A stretch of 10,966 nt of DNA from Limisphaerales bacterium (GTDB lineage Bacteria > Verrucomicrobiota > Verrucomicrobiia > Limisphaerales > UBA11358): the NCBI GenBank assembly GCA_003455565.1, contig DMQW01000251.1, forward strand, positions 1 to 10,966, given 5' to 3'. Shown piece by piece: positions 1 through 7,001 of the stretch (positions within the stretch are counted from its first letter, which is position 1; the number at the start of each line of letters is the position of its first letter). The notes under the pieces were generated by a model. That model was not told the DNA's origin, did no database searches, and saw only the letters and a program-made list of their open reading frames with translations. Both the position numbers and the translations under genes were made by a program.

Positions 1-1542
1 GGCGGCGTTTATCTCAACGACCAATTCGTCTGGCTCACCGGCTACGCGCAGCGTTCGAGCGACGATTGGGCCGGACTCGGCGAGGCGTATCCCGATTGGA
101 TGCACGATTTCAACGCGCAACTCGTCCGCAGCACGCACGCGAATTACATCCGCTGGATGCACATTTCGCCGCAGGCCGTGGATGTCCGCGCGTGTGACAA
201 GGCGGGCATCATCGAAGTCTGTCCGGCCGGCGACAAGGAAAAGGATGCTCAAGGCCGGCAATGGGAACAGCGCCTGGAAGTCATGCGCGACTCGATGATT
301 TATTTCCGCAACAGTCCGAGCATCTTGTTTTGGGAGGCCGGCAACACCGTTGTCACTGCGGACCACATGCGGCAGATGGTGGCGCTGCGAAAAGAATTGG
401 ATCCGAACGGCGGGCGCGTCATGGGCACGCGCGGCGACGCCAACACCGCCGCCAACACCGCCCTGACCCCGATTGCCGAATATTACGGCGTGATGATCGG
501 GCAGGATCGTCGCACCGACGCGCTGACGAACCGCACGGAACTGTTCCGCGCCTACAGCGCCGAGCGCCGCGACAAGGCGCCGCTCATCGAGACGGAAGAT
601 TTCCGTGACGAAGCCGCGCGGCGTTTCTGGGATGATTTTTCACCGCCGCATTTCGGTTTCAAGAAAGGCCCTGACGACACTTACTCGTGGAACTCCGAAA
701 CTTTCTGCATCGCCGCCGCCGGACGCTATCACGATTATTTTAGCAATATCATTTCCAACACCGATCCCGCGCACTCGAAGTGGGCGGGCTACGCCTCGAT
801 TTACTGGTCGGACTCGAACGCCGACGGCCGGCAGGACAGCAGCGAAGTCTGTCGTGTCAGCGGCAAGGTGGATTCCGTTCGGCTGCCAAAGCAGGCTTAC
901 TACGTCTATCGCGTGATGCAAAATTCCGCGCCAGACATCCACATCATCGGCCATTGGACTTATCCGACAAACACGGTGAAGACGGTTTACGTCGCGGCGA
1001 ACCACTGCGACGCGGTGGAGCTGTTCGTGAATGGAAAATCCAAAGGCGTCGTGAAATCGCCGATGAACGGTTACATCTTCGCGTTTCCAGAAATCAAATT
1101 TGAAGCCGGCAAGATTTCTGCGGTGGCCAAGGCGAATGAGAAAATTGTCGCGCAGGATGAAATCGAAACGGCGGGCGCGGCGAAAAGAATCAAGCTGACG
1201 CCGCACACGAATCCAAACGGCCTGCAAGCCGACGGCGCCGACGTGGCGTTTTTTGATGTCGAGGTTGTGGACGCGCAAGGCCGGCGCTGTCCGACCGACG
1301 AGGCGCGCGTGGATTTCAAGCTGGACGGCCCCGCGATCTGGCGCGGCGGTTACAACAGCGGCAAAACAAATTCCGTGAACAATCTCTGGCTCGACACCGA
1401 GTGTGGCGTCAACCGCGTCGCCATCCGTTCGACACTGACGCCCGGCACCGTCACGCTGACCGCAACGCGCGACGGACTTGAACCGACAAAAATCCAGATC
1501 GCATCCAAGCCGGTGGAGATTCAGGACGGTCTGGCGCATTGA
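1..1542 (+). CDS. Glycoside hydrolase family 2-type protein (beta-galactosidase-like), 3' part
   Basis: The frame is open from the first base, so the N-terminal sugar-binding part lies outside the window; 513 codons are visible. Visible residues 1 to about 215 look like a GH2 TIM barrel: NDQFVWLTGYAQRS at the barrel entry, NYIRWMHISPQAVDVRACD like the family's R-x-x-H...CD-x-x-G stretch, and SPSILFWEAGN where GH2 enzymes have the acid/base motif. The usual GNE reads GNT here (nt 340-348). A candidate nucleophile region is PLIETEDF (nt 580-603). Around residues 318-385 a DUF4982-like beta domain follows (VKTVYVAANHCDAVELFVNG), then an Ig-like GH2 C-terminal domain to the end. The likely role is hydrolysis of a beta-linked glycoside from polysaccharide, possibly outside the cytoplasm; the substrate cannot be read from sequence. 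crcB begins 58 bases downstream and is probably unrelated. The family call is firm, activity uncertain. Confidence 0.85.
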   Translation, partial: GGVYLNDQFVWLTGYAQRSSDDWAGLGEAYPDWMHDFNAQLVRSTHANYIRWMHISPQAVDVRACDKAGIIEVCPAGDKEKDAQGRQWEQRLEVMRDSMIYFRNSPSILFWEAGNTVVTADHMRQMVALRKELDPNGGRVMGTRGDANTAANTALTPIAEYYGVMIGQDRRTDALTNRTELFRAYSAERRDKAPLIETEDFRDEAARRFWDDFSPPHFGFKKGPDDTYSWNSETFCIAAAGRYHDYFSNIISNTDPAHSKWAGYASIYWSDSNADGRQDSSEVCRVSGKVDSVRLPKQAYYVYRVMQNSAPDIHIIGHWTYPTNTVKTVYVAANHCDAVELFVNGKSKGVVKSPMNGYIFAFPEIKFEAGKISAVAKANEKIVAQDEIETAGAAKRIKLTPHTNPNGLQADGADVAFFDVEVVDAQGRRCPTDEARVDFKLDGPAIWRGGYNSGKTNSVNNLWLDTECGVNRVAIRSTLTPGTVTLTATRDGLEPTKIQIASKPVEIQDGLAH

Positions 1543-1600
1543 AGCCCGCGTTTCCGGTTGCGCTGGCTGCCCGCCGGAGCCAAAATCTGTGCAGGATTCT

Positions 1601-2005
1601 ATGCTCGCATATTTATGGGTGGCAATCGGCGGCGCGCTCGGCAGCGTGAGCCGCTACTGGCTTTCCGGTTTCGTCGCCGCGCGTTTCGGCGAGACCTTTC
1701 CGTGGGGCACGCTCGTCATCAACGTCACCGGCTCGTTCGTCATCGGAATTTTCGCCGCGCTGGCGATTCCCGAAGGCCAGATGGATTCGCAATCGCGCAT
1801 GTTCGTCACGCAATTACTGATGATCGGCGTCTGCGGCGGCTACACGACTTTTTCCTCGTTCAGCCTGCAAACGCTGAATCTTCTGCGCGACCGCGAATGG
1901 CTTTATGCCGGTGGTAATGTGATCTTGTCCGTCGTCCTTTGCATGATTGCCGTGTGGCTCGGTTATCTGCTTGGCGCAACGTTTAATTCAATGAAAGGAA
2001 ACTGA
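1601..2005 (+). CDS. crcB: Fluoride ion channel CrcB/Fluc
   Basis: A 134-residue four-helix membrane protein, typical for the family, which works as a dual-topology dimer exporting toxic fluoride across the inner membrane. Visible signatures are GGALGSVSRYW near the N-terminus (residues 10-20), GTLVINVTGSFVIG (37-50) with the conserved pore Asn41, and GVCGGYTTFSSFS (76-88), which holds the Thr residues and the two phenylalanines (84 and 87) of the fluoride path. The frame is open further upstream to an ATG at 1478, but that extension overlaps the GH2 gene, is Arg-rich and lacks homology-like features. The ATG at 1601 starts directly before the first membrane helix and has AGGA at 1593-1596. 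The DUF190 gene begins one base after the stop, so the two are almost certainly cotranscribed. No fluoride riboswitch is recognisable in the 58-base upstream gap. Confidence 0.96.
   Translation: MLAYLWVAIGGALGSVSRYWLSGFVAARFGETFPWGTLVINVTGSFVIGIFAALAIPEGQMDSQSRMFVTQLLMIGVCGGYTTFSSFSLQTLNLLRDREWLYAGGNVILSVVLCMIAVWLGYLLGATFNSMKGN
1994..1999 (+). promoter_or_regulatory. Ribosome binding site of the DUF190 gene inside the crcB end
   Basis: AAAGGA lies 7 bases before the ATG at 2007 and within the last codons of crcB. It is one of the few clear Shine-Dalgarno sequences in this window. It implies translational coupling of the two genes. Confidence 0.7.
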
Positions 2006-2006
2006 C

Positions 2007-2354
2007 ATGCAAATTCCAAATGACGCAACGCTGCTGCGGATTTTCATCGGCGAAAGTGACCGCTGGGAACACAAGCCGCTTTACGAGGCCATTGTTCTCA
2101 AGGCGCGGGAACTGCATCTGGCCGGCGCGACGGTGCTGCGCGGTCCGATGGGTTTTGGCAAAGCGAGCCGCCTGCACACGGCAAAAATCCTCCGGCTCTC
2201 GATGGATCTGCCGCTCATCATCGAAATCGTGGACAGCGAGGAAAAAATAAATTCCTTCCTGCCGACACTCGACAAAATGATGGGCGGCGGCCTCGTCACC
2301 CTCGAAAAAGTGAAGGTGCTGCATTACCGTTCCGCCGATGATGGTTCTAAATAA
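2007..2354 (+). CDS. DUF190 (PII-like) protein, crcB partner
   Basis: A 115-residue soluble protein of the DUF190/UPF0166 family, which has a ferredoxin-like fold related to PII and CutA. Visible family features are LLRIFIGESDRW near the N-terminus, LYEAIVLKARELHLAGATVLRGPMGFG (residues 25-51) with the conserved RGPMGFG turn, and DLPLIIEIVDSEEKI followed by the C-terminal strand GLVTLEKVKVLHY. DUF190 genes are commonly found next to crcB, and here the gap is one base. I infer a regulatory or accessory role in fluoride tolerance, perhaps sensing a ligand and acting on the channel; the molecular function is not established. The length matches the family and no defect is visible. The gene is followed by an inverted repeat that could end the crcB transcript. 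Confidence 0.93.
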   Translation: MQIPNDATLLRIFIGESDRWEHKPLYEAIVLKARELHLAGATVLRGPMGFGKASRLHTAKILRLSMDLPLIIEIVDSEEKINSFLPTLDKMMGGGLVTLEKVKVLHYRSADDGSK

Positions 2355-2362
2355 AAACTAAA

Positions 2363-2434
2363 TGTCACGCGAAGAACGCGAGGGAAGCGAAGGTCAAATT
2401 TTTCCTTCGCCAACTTCGCGCCCTTCGCGCGACA
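2363..2434. repeat. Imperfect inverted repeat built from ~10-nt GCGAAG-like units
   Basis: The left arm at 2363-2393 and right arm at 2404-2434 match as inverted copies at 24 of 31 positions, around a 10-base loop (2394-2403) that ends in five T. Each arm is itself a degenerate tandem repeat: in the left arm ACGCGAAG-type units start at 2367, 2376 and 2386 (steps of 9 and 10). This fills almost all of the 87-base gap between the DUF190 and GAF genes. As RNA it would fold into a long hairpin and could act as a terminator or processing site. It resembles the inner arms of the larger element at 10145-10311. Its function is unknown. Confidence 0.8.
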
Positions 2435-2441
2435 CAAACCC

Positions 2442-2906
2442 ATGAGTGAATTTCTCAAACAGATTGAAGCGTTGCTGGCACAACCGCAACCGCTGGAGCC
2501 GGTGCTGCACGCAGTGCTGAAACACTTTCATTCCGAGACCGGCACGATTCATCGTGCTCGATGCGGAAAAACAAATGCTTCAACTTGCGCACAAGTCGGC
2601 CTGCCGCCGCAAATGCTGGAAGTCGTCAAAACAATTCCCGTTGGAAAAAGAATCGCCGGACAAGTCATCGCACAAAGCCGGCCTGTCACGATTTGCAATT
2701 TGCAGACCGACACCAGCGGCGTCGCCAAGCCCGGCGCGAAACAAACCGGTGTCGGCGGCGCATTGTGCGTGCCGTTGCGCAACGGTGATAAAATTGTAGA
2801 AACACTTGGCATCGGCACGGCTCGCCAACACGAATACTCGCCCGACGAAATGCACAAACTGGAAGACATTGCGCGGTTGATTGGCACGCAAATAAAATCA
2901 GTTTAA
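2442..2906 (+). CDS. Small GAF-domain protein with a probable compensated double frameshift
   Basis: A single-domain cytoplasmic protein of 154 residues resembling stand-alone GAF proteins. The ligand and partners of these are unknown. Family-like segments are IPVGKRIAGQVIAQSRPVTICNLQTD (residues 65-90), SGVAKPGAKQTGVGGALCVPL (92-112) and TLGIGTARQHEYSPDEM (121-137). Residues 39-51 do not fit: they are rich in Cys, Thr, Asn and Ala and break the expected first strand pair. If one base is dropped at about 2556 and one added at about 2593-2595, the stretch reads LDAEKQMLQLAHK. This joins smoothly to GTIHR before and VGLPPQM after and looks like a normal GAF core. The gene therefore carries either two sequencing errors or two real compensating indels. 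No Shine-Dalgarno is visible before the ATG. The MFS gene follows after 41 bases. Confidence 0.8.
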   Translation: MSEFLKQIEALLAQPQPLEPVLHAVLKHFHSETGTIHRARCGKTNASTCAQVGLPPQMLEVVKTIPVGKRIAGQVIAQSRPVTICNLQTDTSGVAKPGAKQTGVGGALCVPLRNGDKIVETLGIGTARQHEYSPDEMHKLEDIARLIGTQIKSV

Positions 2907-2947
2907 TTTGGTGGGACGAGAATCCGTCGAGTCCTGATTTTTGAACA

Positions 2948-4135
2948 ATGCCAAACCAATTAAAAAAATTCCGCTGGCTCAATTCCACCGTTCTCGGCAT
3001 TGGCCTCGCGTCGCTGTTCAGCGATTGGTCGCACGAAATCGCCACGACAGTTCTGCCCGCATTTCTGGCCACGATGGGCGCAGCCGCTGCCGCATGGCTC
3101 GGCATCATCGAAGGTGTGGCCGATGGCTTGTCCAGCTCCGCCAAGATGGCGTCCGGATTTTACACGGACAAACTGCAATGCCGCAAACCCATCGCCGTCA
3201 TCGGCTATCTCGTCACCGCGCTCGGCACGGCTTCATTCGGTCTGGCAACCTCGGCGTGGCATGTCCTGCTGGCGCGTTCAGCGGCCTGGCTCGGACGCGG
3301 CGTGCGCACACCGATCCGCAAGGCGTTGCTCGCGGCGGCGGTGACCAAGGAAACTTACGGACGCGCCTTCGGTTTCGAGCGGATGCTGGACACGGTGGGC
3401 GCGATTGTCGGCCCGGTCACGGCGTTGCTTTTGGTCACGGCATTTGCGCACAACTATCGCCACGTTTTTCTGGTGACGCTCATTCCCGGTTTGCTGGCCG
3501 CCGGCGTGATTGCATTTCTCGTCAAAGAAAAGGCGCGCAAGCCGGTGGCGCACATTTCATTCGGCGAACGATTGCGGCTGATGCCCAAGCCCTACCGAAA
3601 ATTTCTCGTGGCGGTCGGAGTGTTCGGCGCCGGCGACTTTGCGCCTACGTTGTTGATCCTGCTGGCCACGCAAAAACTGACGCCTGATTTCGGCGCAGCC
3701 AAAGCCGCCAGCATCGCCGTGGGATTTTATGTGATGCGAAATGTTTTTTATGCGGCGTTCGCGCCCGTGGCCGGCTGGCTGGCGGATCGTTTCAAAAAGC
3801 AATTCGTCCTCGCCTCCGGCTATGGACTGGCCGCAGTGATGACCTGGTTGATCATCTTCGTGCCAATGAATGTATGGCTGCTCGGCGTGGTTTTTCTGCT
3901 GGGCGGAATCTATGTGGCCATCGAGGAAACGCTCGAAGATTCATTCTGCGCGGAACTGGTGGACGAGGAACATCACGGCATGGCGTTTGGCGTGCTGGCG
4001 ACGGTCAACGGCCTCGGCGATTTTCTGTCGAGCATTCTGGTCGGCGTTTTGTGGACGGCTTTCGGCACGACGACGGCATTTGGTTACAGCGCGGCGTTGT
4101 TCACCATCGGGGCGTTGCTGGTTTTGCGGACGTAA
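2948..4135 (+). CDS. Major facilitator superfamily transporter, substrate unknown
   Basis: A 395-residue inner-membrane carrier with about 12 hydrophobic segments, the normal MFS size. The loop after helix 2 has a motif A variant, SGFYTDKLQCRKP (residues 69-81), and its counterpart in the second half is GWLADRFKKQF (276-286). The family-like stretch GRGVRTPIRKALLA (116-129), followed by GRAFGFERMLDTVGAIVGP, places it in a subgroup of uncharacterised MFS proteins with the common pattern RTP-x-R-x-ALLA and GRAFGF. SLFSDWSHE (22-30) in helix 1 carries acidic residues that could take part in proton coupling. The substrate cannot be assigned, and neither neighbour points to one. The start at 2948 is chosen because the first helix follows shortly after; no Shine-Dalgarno is seen. 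The gene may share a transcript with the GAF gene (41-base gap). Confidence 0.88.
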   Translation: MPNQLKKFRWLNSTVLGIGLASLFSDWSHEIATTVLPAFLATMGAAAAAWLGIIEGVADGLSSSAKMASGFYTDKLQCRKPIAVIGYLVTALGTASFGLATSAWHVLLARSAAWLGRGVRTPIRKALLAAAVTKETYGRAFGFERMLDTVGAIVGPVTALLLVTAFAHNYRHVFLVTLIPGLLAAGVIAFLVKEKARKPVAHISFGERLRLMPKPYRKFLVAVGVFGAGDFAPTLLILLATQKLTPDFGAAKAASIAVGFYVMRNVFYAAFAPVAGWLADRFKKQFVLASGYGLAAVMTWLIIFVPMNVWLLGVVFLLGGIYVAIEETLEDSFCAELVDEEHHGMAFGVLATVNGLGDFLSSILVGVLWTAFGTTTAFGYSAALFTIGALLVLRT

Positions 4136-4200
4136 ACACGCTGATTCCGGTTCAAAATTGAATTGTCCCCTGCTCCGTTTCGCGGCAAGCTGTCCGTTCT

Positions 4201-5520
4201 ATGCAGCAAGTGAATCTCGGCATGATCGGCGGCGGCACGGTCGGCAGCGGCGTCTTCCACGCGTGGCAGAAAAACGGCGGTCTCATGGCCGCGCGCCTCG
4301 GCGTGCAACTCGTTTTCCGCAAGATCGCGGTGAAGGCGTTCGACGAACCGCGCCCGTATCCCATCGCCCGCGACTTGATGACGACCGACTGGCAGGAAGT
4401 CGTCAACGACCCGGAAATCCACATCGTCATCGAACTCGTCGGCGGCACGGGCATCGCCAAAACCATGGTGCTCGCCGCGCTCGCGCAGGGCAAAACGGTC
4501 GTGACCGCGAACAAGGCTTTGCTCTCCGCGCACGGGCCGGAACTTTTTGCAGCAGCGGCGAAAAGCGGCGTAAATCTTTATTACGAAGCGAGCGTCTGCG
4601 GCGGCATTCCCATCATCAAATCGCTGCGCGAAGGTTTTGTCGGCAACCGCATCACCGCGCTTTACGGCATCGTCAACGGCACCTGTAATTACATTTTGTC
4701 GCGCATGAAATTTGAAGGCGCGGACTTCGCCGCCGTGCTCGCCGACGCACAAAAGCTCGGTTACGCCGAGACCCCGCCGGACTTGGACATTGACGGTCAC
4801 GACGCGCAGCACAAGACCGGCATCCTCGCCTCGCTCGCGCATGGCTTTTGGGTGGATCATCATCAGATTCACACCGAGGGCATCCGCGACGTGTCGAAGA
4901 TTGACATGGAATTTGCCGCGAAGCTGGGCTACACGATCAAGCTGCTGGGCATCGTGAAACAAATTCAATCCGCCGCCGCCAACCGCGCGCCGCAAATTCA
5001 GGTTTCCGTTTATCCCGCGCTCATTCCCAGCGCGCATGTGCTGGCGAATGTGAACCAGGTTTTCAACGCCGTATTCGTGCGCGGCGATGTCGTGGGCGAC
5101 ACGCTGTTTTACGGTCGCGGCGCGGGCAAGGACGCCACCGCCAGCGCCGTGTTGAGCGACGTGGCCGACGCCGCGCTGGATTTGAAGAACGGCACCAAAG
5201 TCCGTGTGCCGCCGTTTGTCGCGCACGTCAAAAAAGGGCGCGTCGCGCCGCTGGACGAAGTCACTTCGCAGTATTACGTCCGTTTCAGCGTGGTGGACAA
5301 GCCCGGCGTGCTGGCGAAAATCGCCGCGATTTTTGCGGCAGCCAAAATCGGCATCTCGTCCGTCATCCAGCCCGAGGGCCACGAAGGCGAAAGCGTGCCG
5401 CTGATCCTGATGATTCACGACGCGCCGAACGCCGCGATGCGCAAGGCGCTGGCGAAGATCGCCAAGCTGCCCGTCGTCAAAGCCAAGCCGGTGATGTTCC
5501 GGGTGGAAAACCTGCAATAA
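4201..5520 (+). CDS. hom: Homoserine dehydrogenase with C-terminal ACT domain
   Basis: This enzyme reduces aspartate semialdehyde to homoserine with NAD(P)H, the branch step to threonine and methionine. The 439 residues show the nucleotide-binding loop GMIGGGTVGSG (7-17), TANKALL (102-108), YEASVCGGIPII (128-139), NGTCNYIL (159-166) and the catalytic segment GYAE...DLDIDGHDAQHK (187-205) ending in the expected catalytic Lys205. GRGAGKDATASAV (305-317) is also typical. A C-terminal ACT domain begins at about residue 357 (YYVRFSVVDKPGVLAKIAAIF), the usual site of threonine feedback inhibition in this class. One oddity: the usual Asp-Pro of the HDH signature reads Pro-Pro at residues 192-193. 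The ATG at 4201 has no Shine-Dalgarno and begins right before the Rossmann strand. thrC follows after 9 bases, so the two form an operon. Confidence 0.97.
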   Translation: MQQVNLGMIGGGTVGSGVFHAWQKNGGLMAARLGVQLVFRKIAVKAFDEPRPYPIARDLMTTDWQEVVNDPEIHIVIELVGGTGIAKTMVLAALAQGKTVVTANKALLSAHGPELFAAAAKSGVNLYYEASVCGGIPIIKSLREGFVGNRITALYGIVNGTCNYILSRMKFEGADFAAVLADAQKLGYAETPPDLDIDGHDAQHKTGILASLAHGFWVDHHQIHTEGIRDVSKIDMEFAAKLGYTIKLLGIVKQIQSAAANRAPQIQVSVYPALIPSAHVLANVNQVFNAVFVRGDVVGDTLFYGRGAGKDATASAVLSDVADAALDLKNGTKVRVPPFVAHVKKGRVAPLDEVTSQYYVRFSVVDKPGVLAKIAAIFAAAKIGISSVIQPEGHEGESVPLILMIHDAPNAAMRKALAKIAKLPVVKAKPVMFRVENLQ

Positions 5521-5529
5521 TTTCGGAGC

Positions 5530-6888
5530 ATGGCCGCACTTCTTTTCAGCAGCACCAACGGGCAGTCGCCCGCAGTCAATCTGCGCGAGGCGTTTCTGCG
5601 CGGACAGGCGCCGGATCGCGGACTTTATTTTCCGGAAAAATTTCCGACGCTGGCACCGGAGGAAATCGCCGCGTTCGCCAAATTGCCGTATCACGAAATC
5701 GCGTTTCGCGTGCTGTCGAAATATACGGATGGAATCATTCCGTCCGATGTGCTCGCCACGCTTTGCCGCGATGCCTATAATTTTGAGATCCCGCTCGAAA
5801 AAGTTTATGACCGCGTTTGTGTGATGCGGCTGGATCAAGGCCCGACGGCGTCGTTCAAGGATTTTGCCGCGCGCATGATGGCGCGGCTTATGGGAAAATT
5901 TTTGCACGAGGACGGAAAACAACTGACGATTCTCACTGCGACGAGCGGCGACACCGGTGCGGCGGTGGCGCACGCGTTTCACAATGTCCCCGGCATCCGC
6001 GTCATCGTGCTGTTTCCGATTAACGAAATCAGCATGAGCCAGCGCAAGCTGATGACTACGCTCTCCGACAACGTCCGCACCGTAGCGATTGACGGCAAGT
6101 TTGACGACTGTCAGGCAATGGTGAAACAAGCGTTCGCCGATCCCGCGCTGAAACACATTCCGCTGTCGTCCGCGAATTCCATCAACATCGGACGGCTGCT
6201 GCCGCAGAGCGTTTATTATTTCTACGCCGCCTCACGCCTCGCGCAGCCTGGCGAGCCGATTGTGTTCTCCGTGCCGAGCGGAAATTTCGGCGACATGATG
6301 GGCGCAGTCGTCGCGCGGCAGATGGGTTTGCCAGTTAAGAAGCTCATCGTGCCGGTGAATGACAATGACGCGTTCCCGCGTTTTCTTGCGACCGGCGTCT
6401 ATCAAAAAATTTCGCCGTCGCGCAACTCGGTCTCGAACGCGATGAACGTCGGGCATCCGAGCAATCTCGCGCGGCTCGTGGCGGTTTATAGCGGGCGCAT
6501 AGACGAGACCGGCAAGATTCATCAGCAGCCCGACCTCGCCGCGATGCGCCGCGATTTGTTTTCCAGTTCTATCTCCGACCAGCGCACGCGCGAGACGATT
6601 CGCGAGGTCTGGAACAAATACGAATTGCTGCTCGAAGCCCACGGCGCGGTCGCCTGGCGCGGCTTTCAGGACTGGCTGGCCACCGAGCCGCTGAGCGGCC
6701 TGCCCGCCGTGATTCTCGAAACCGCGAATCCGGCGAAGTTCCCGGAAGAAATTGAAAAGACGATCGGCTTTGCGCCCGACGTTCCGCCCGCGATGACCGC
6801 CGCCATCAAATTGCCGGAAGACTTCGACCGCATGGGCGCGGATTACGAGAAGTTTCGGGAGTATTTAATTCAGCGGCATATCAATTAA
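5530..6888 (+). CDS. thrC: Threonine synthase
   Basis: This PLP enzyme converts O-phosphohomoserine to threonine, the last step of the pathway that Hom supplies. The 452-residue length fits the longer bacterial/yeast-type threonine synthases, which keep an N-terminal domain (here NGQSPAVNLREAFLRGQAPDRGLYFP, with the usual G-LYFP turn). The PLP lysine is Lys110 in QGPTASFKDFAAR. TSGDTG (138-143) binds the PLP phosphate or substrate, SANSINIGRLLPQ (214-226) and PSGNFGDMMGA (249-259) are family blocks. No key residue is missing. GGAG sits only one base before the ATG at 5530, too close for a normal ribosome site, so translation may depend on coupling to hom, whose stop is 9 bases upstream. No thrB (homoserine kinase) is present in the window; it must be encoded elsewhere. 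The next gene is 113 bases away. Confidence 0.97.
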   Translation: MAALLFSSTNGQSPAVNLREAFLRGQAPDRGLYFPEKFPTLAPEEIAAFAKLPYHEIAFRVLSKYTDGIIPSDVLATLCRDAYNFEIPLEKVYDRVCVMRLDQGPTASFKDFAARMMARLMGKFLHEDGKQLTILTATSGDTGAAVAHAFHNVPGIRVIVLFPINEISMSQRKLMTTLSDNVRTVAIDGKFDDCQAMVKQAFADPALKHIPLSSANSINIGRLLPQSVYYFYAASRLAQPGEPIVFSVPSGNFGDMMGAVVARQMGLPVKKLIVPVNDNDAFPRFLATGVYQKISPSRNSVSNAMNVGHPSNLARLVAVYSGRIDETGKIHQQPDLAAMRRDLFSSSISDQRTRETIREVWNKYELLLEAHGAVAWRGFQDWLATEPLSGLPAVILETANPAKFPEEIEKTIGFAPDVPPAMTAAIKLPEDFDRMGADYEKFREYLIQRHIN

Positions 6889-7001
6889 GTGGTTCAATCA
6901 ACGGCGGCGCATGGGCGAACCGAACGTCTTCAGTTTTTTGTCGGAATGCCAAACCGCCATGATTTAATCTCACGGCACGATCAATCTCAATTTTTCGAAT
7001 C

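Noticed and set aside
640..1539. A 299-codon minus-strand frame opposite the GH2 gene.
   Set aside because: It has the same Arg/His-rich shadow composition and no family features; the + strand frame has clear GH2 motifs.
1478..1600. An upstream ATG that would extend CrcB by 41 residues.
   Set aside because: The extension overlaps the GH2 end, is strongly basic and precedes the normal family N-terminus; AGGA and the ATG at 1601 fit better.
1543..1600. A fluoride riboswitch before crcB.
   Set aside because: The gap is only 58 bases and I cannot find the conserved crcB-motif segments.
2914..2940. A terminator after the GAF gene (GGAC...GTCC followed by TTTTT).
   Set aside because: Only four outer pairs with an interrupted stem, and the T-run is a few bases off; not convincing.
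4084..6156. A 690-codon open frame on the minus strand across hom and thrC.
   Set aside because: It is the mirror of two firmly identified genes in GC-rich DNA, is rich in Arg, His and Asp from reversed codon bias, and shows no recognisable domain.
6938..6968. A promoter for the epimerase gene (TTGTCG with TTTAAT).
   Set aside because: The spacer would be 19 bases and the 17-base alternative has a poor -10; too weak to list.
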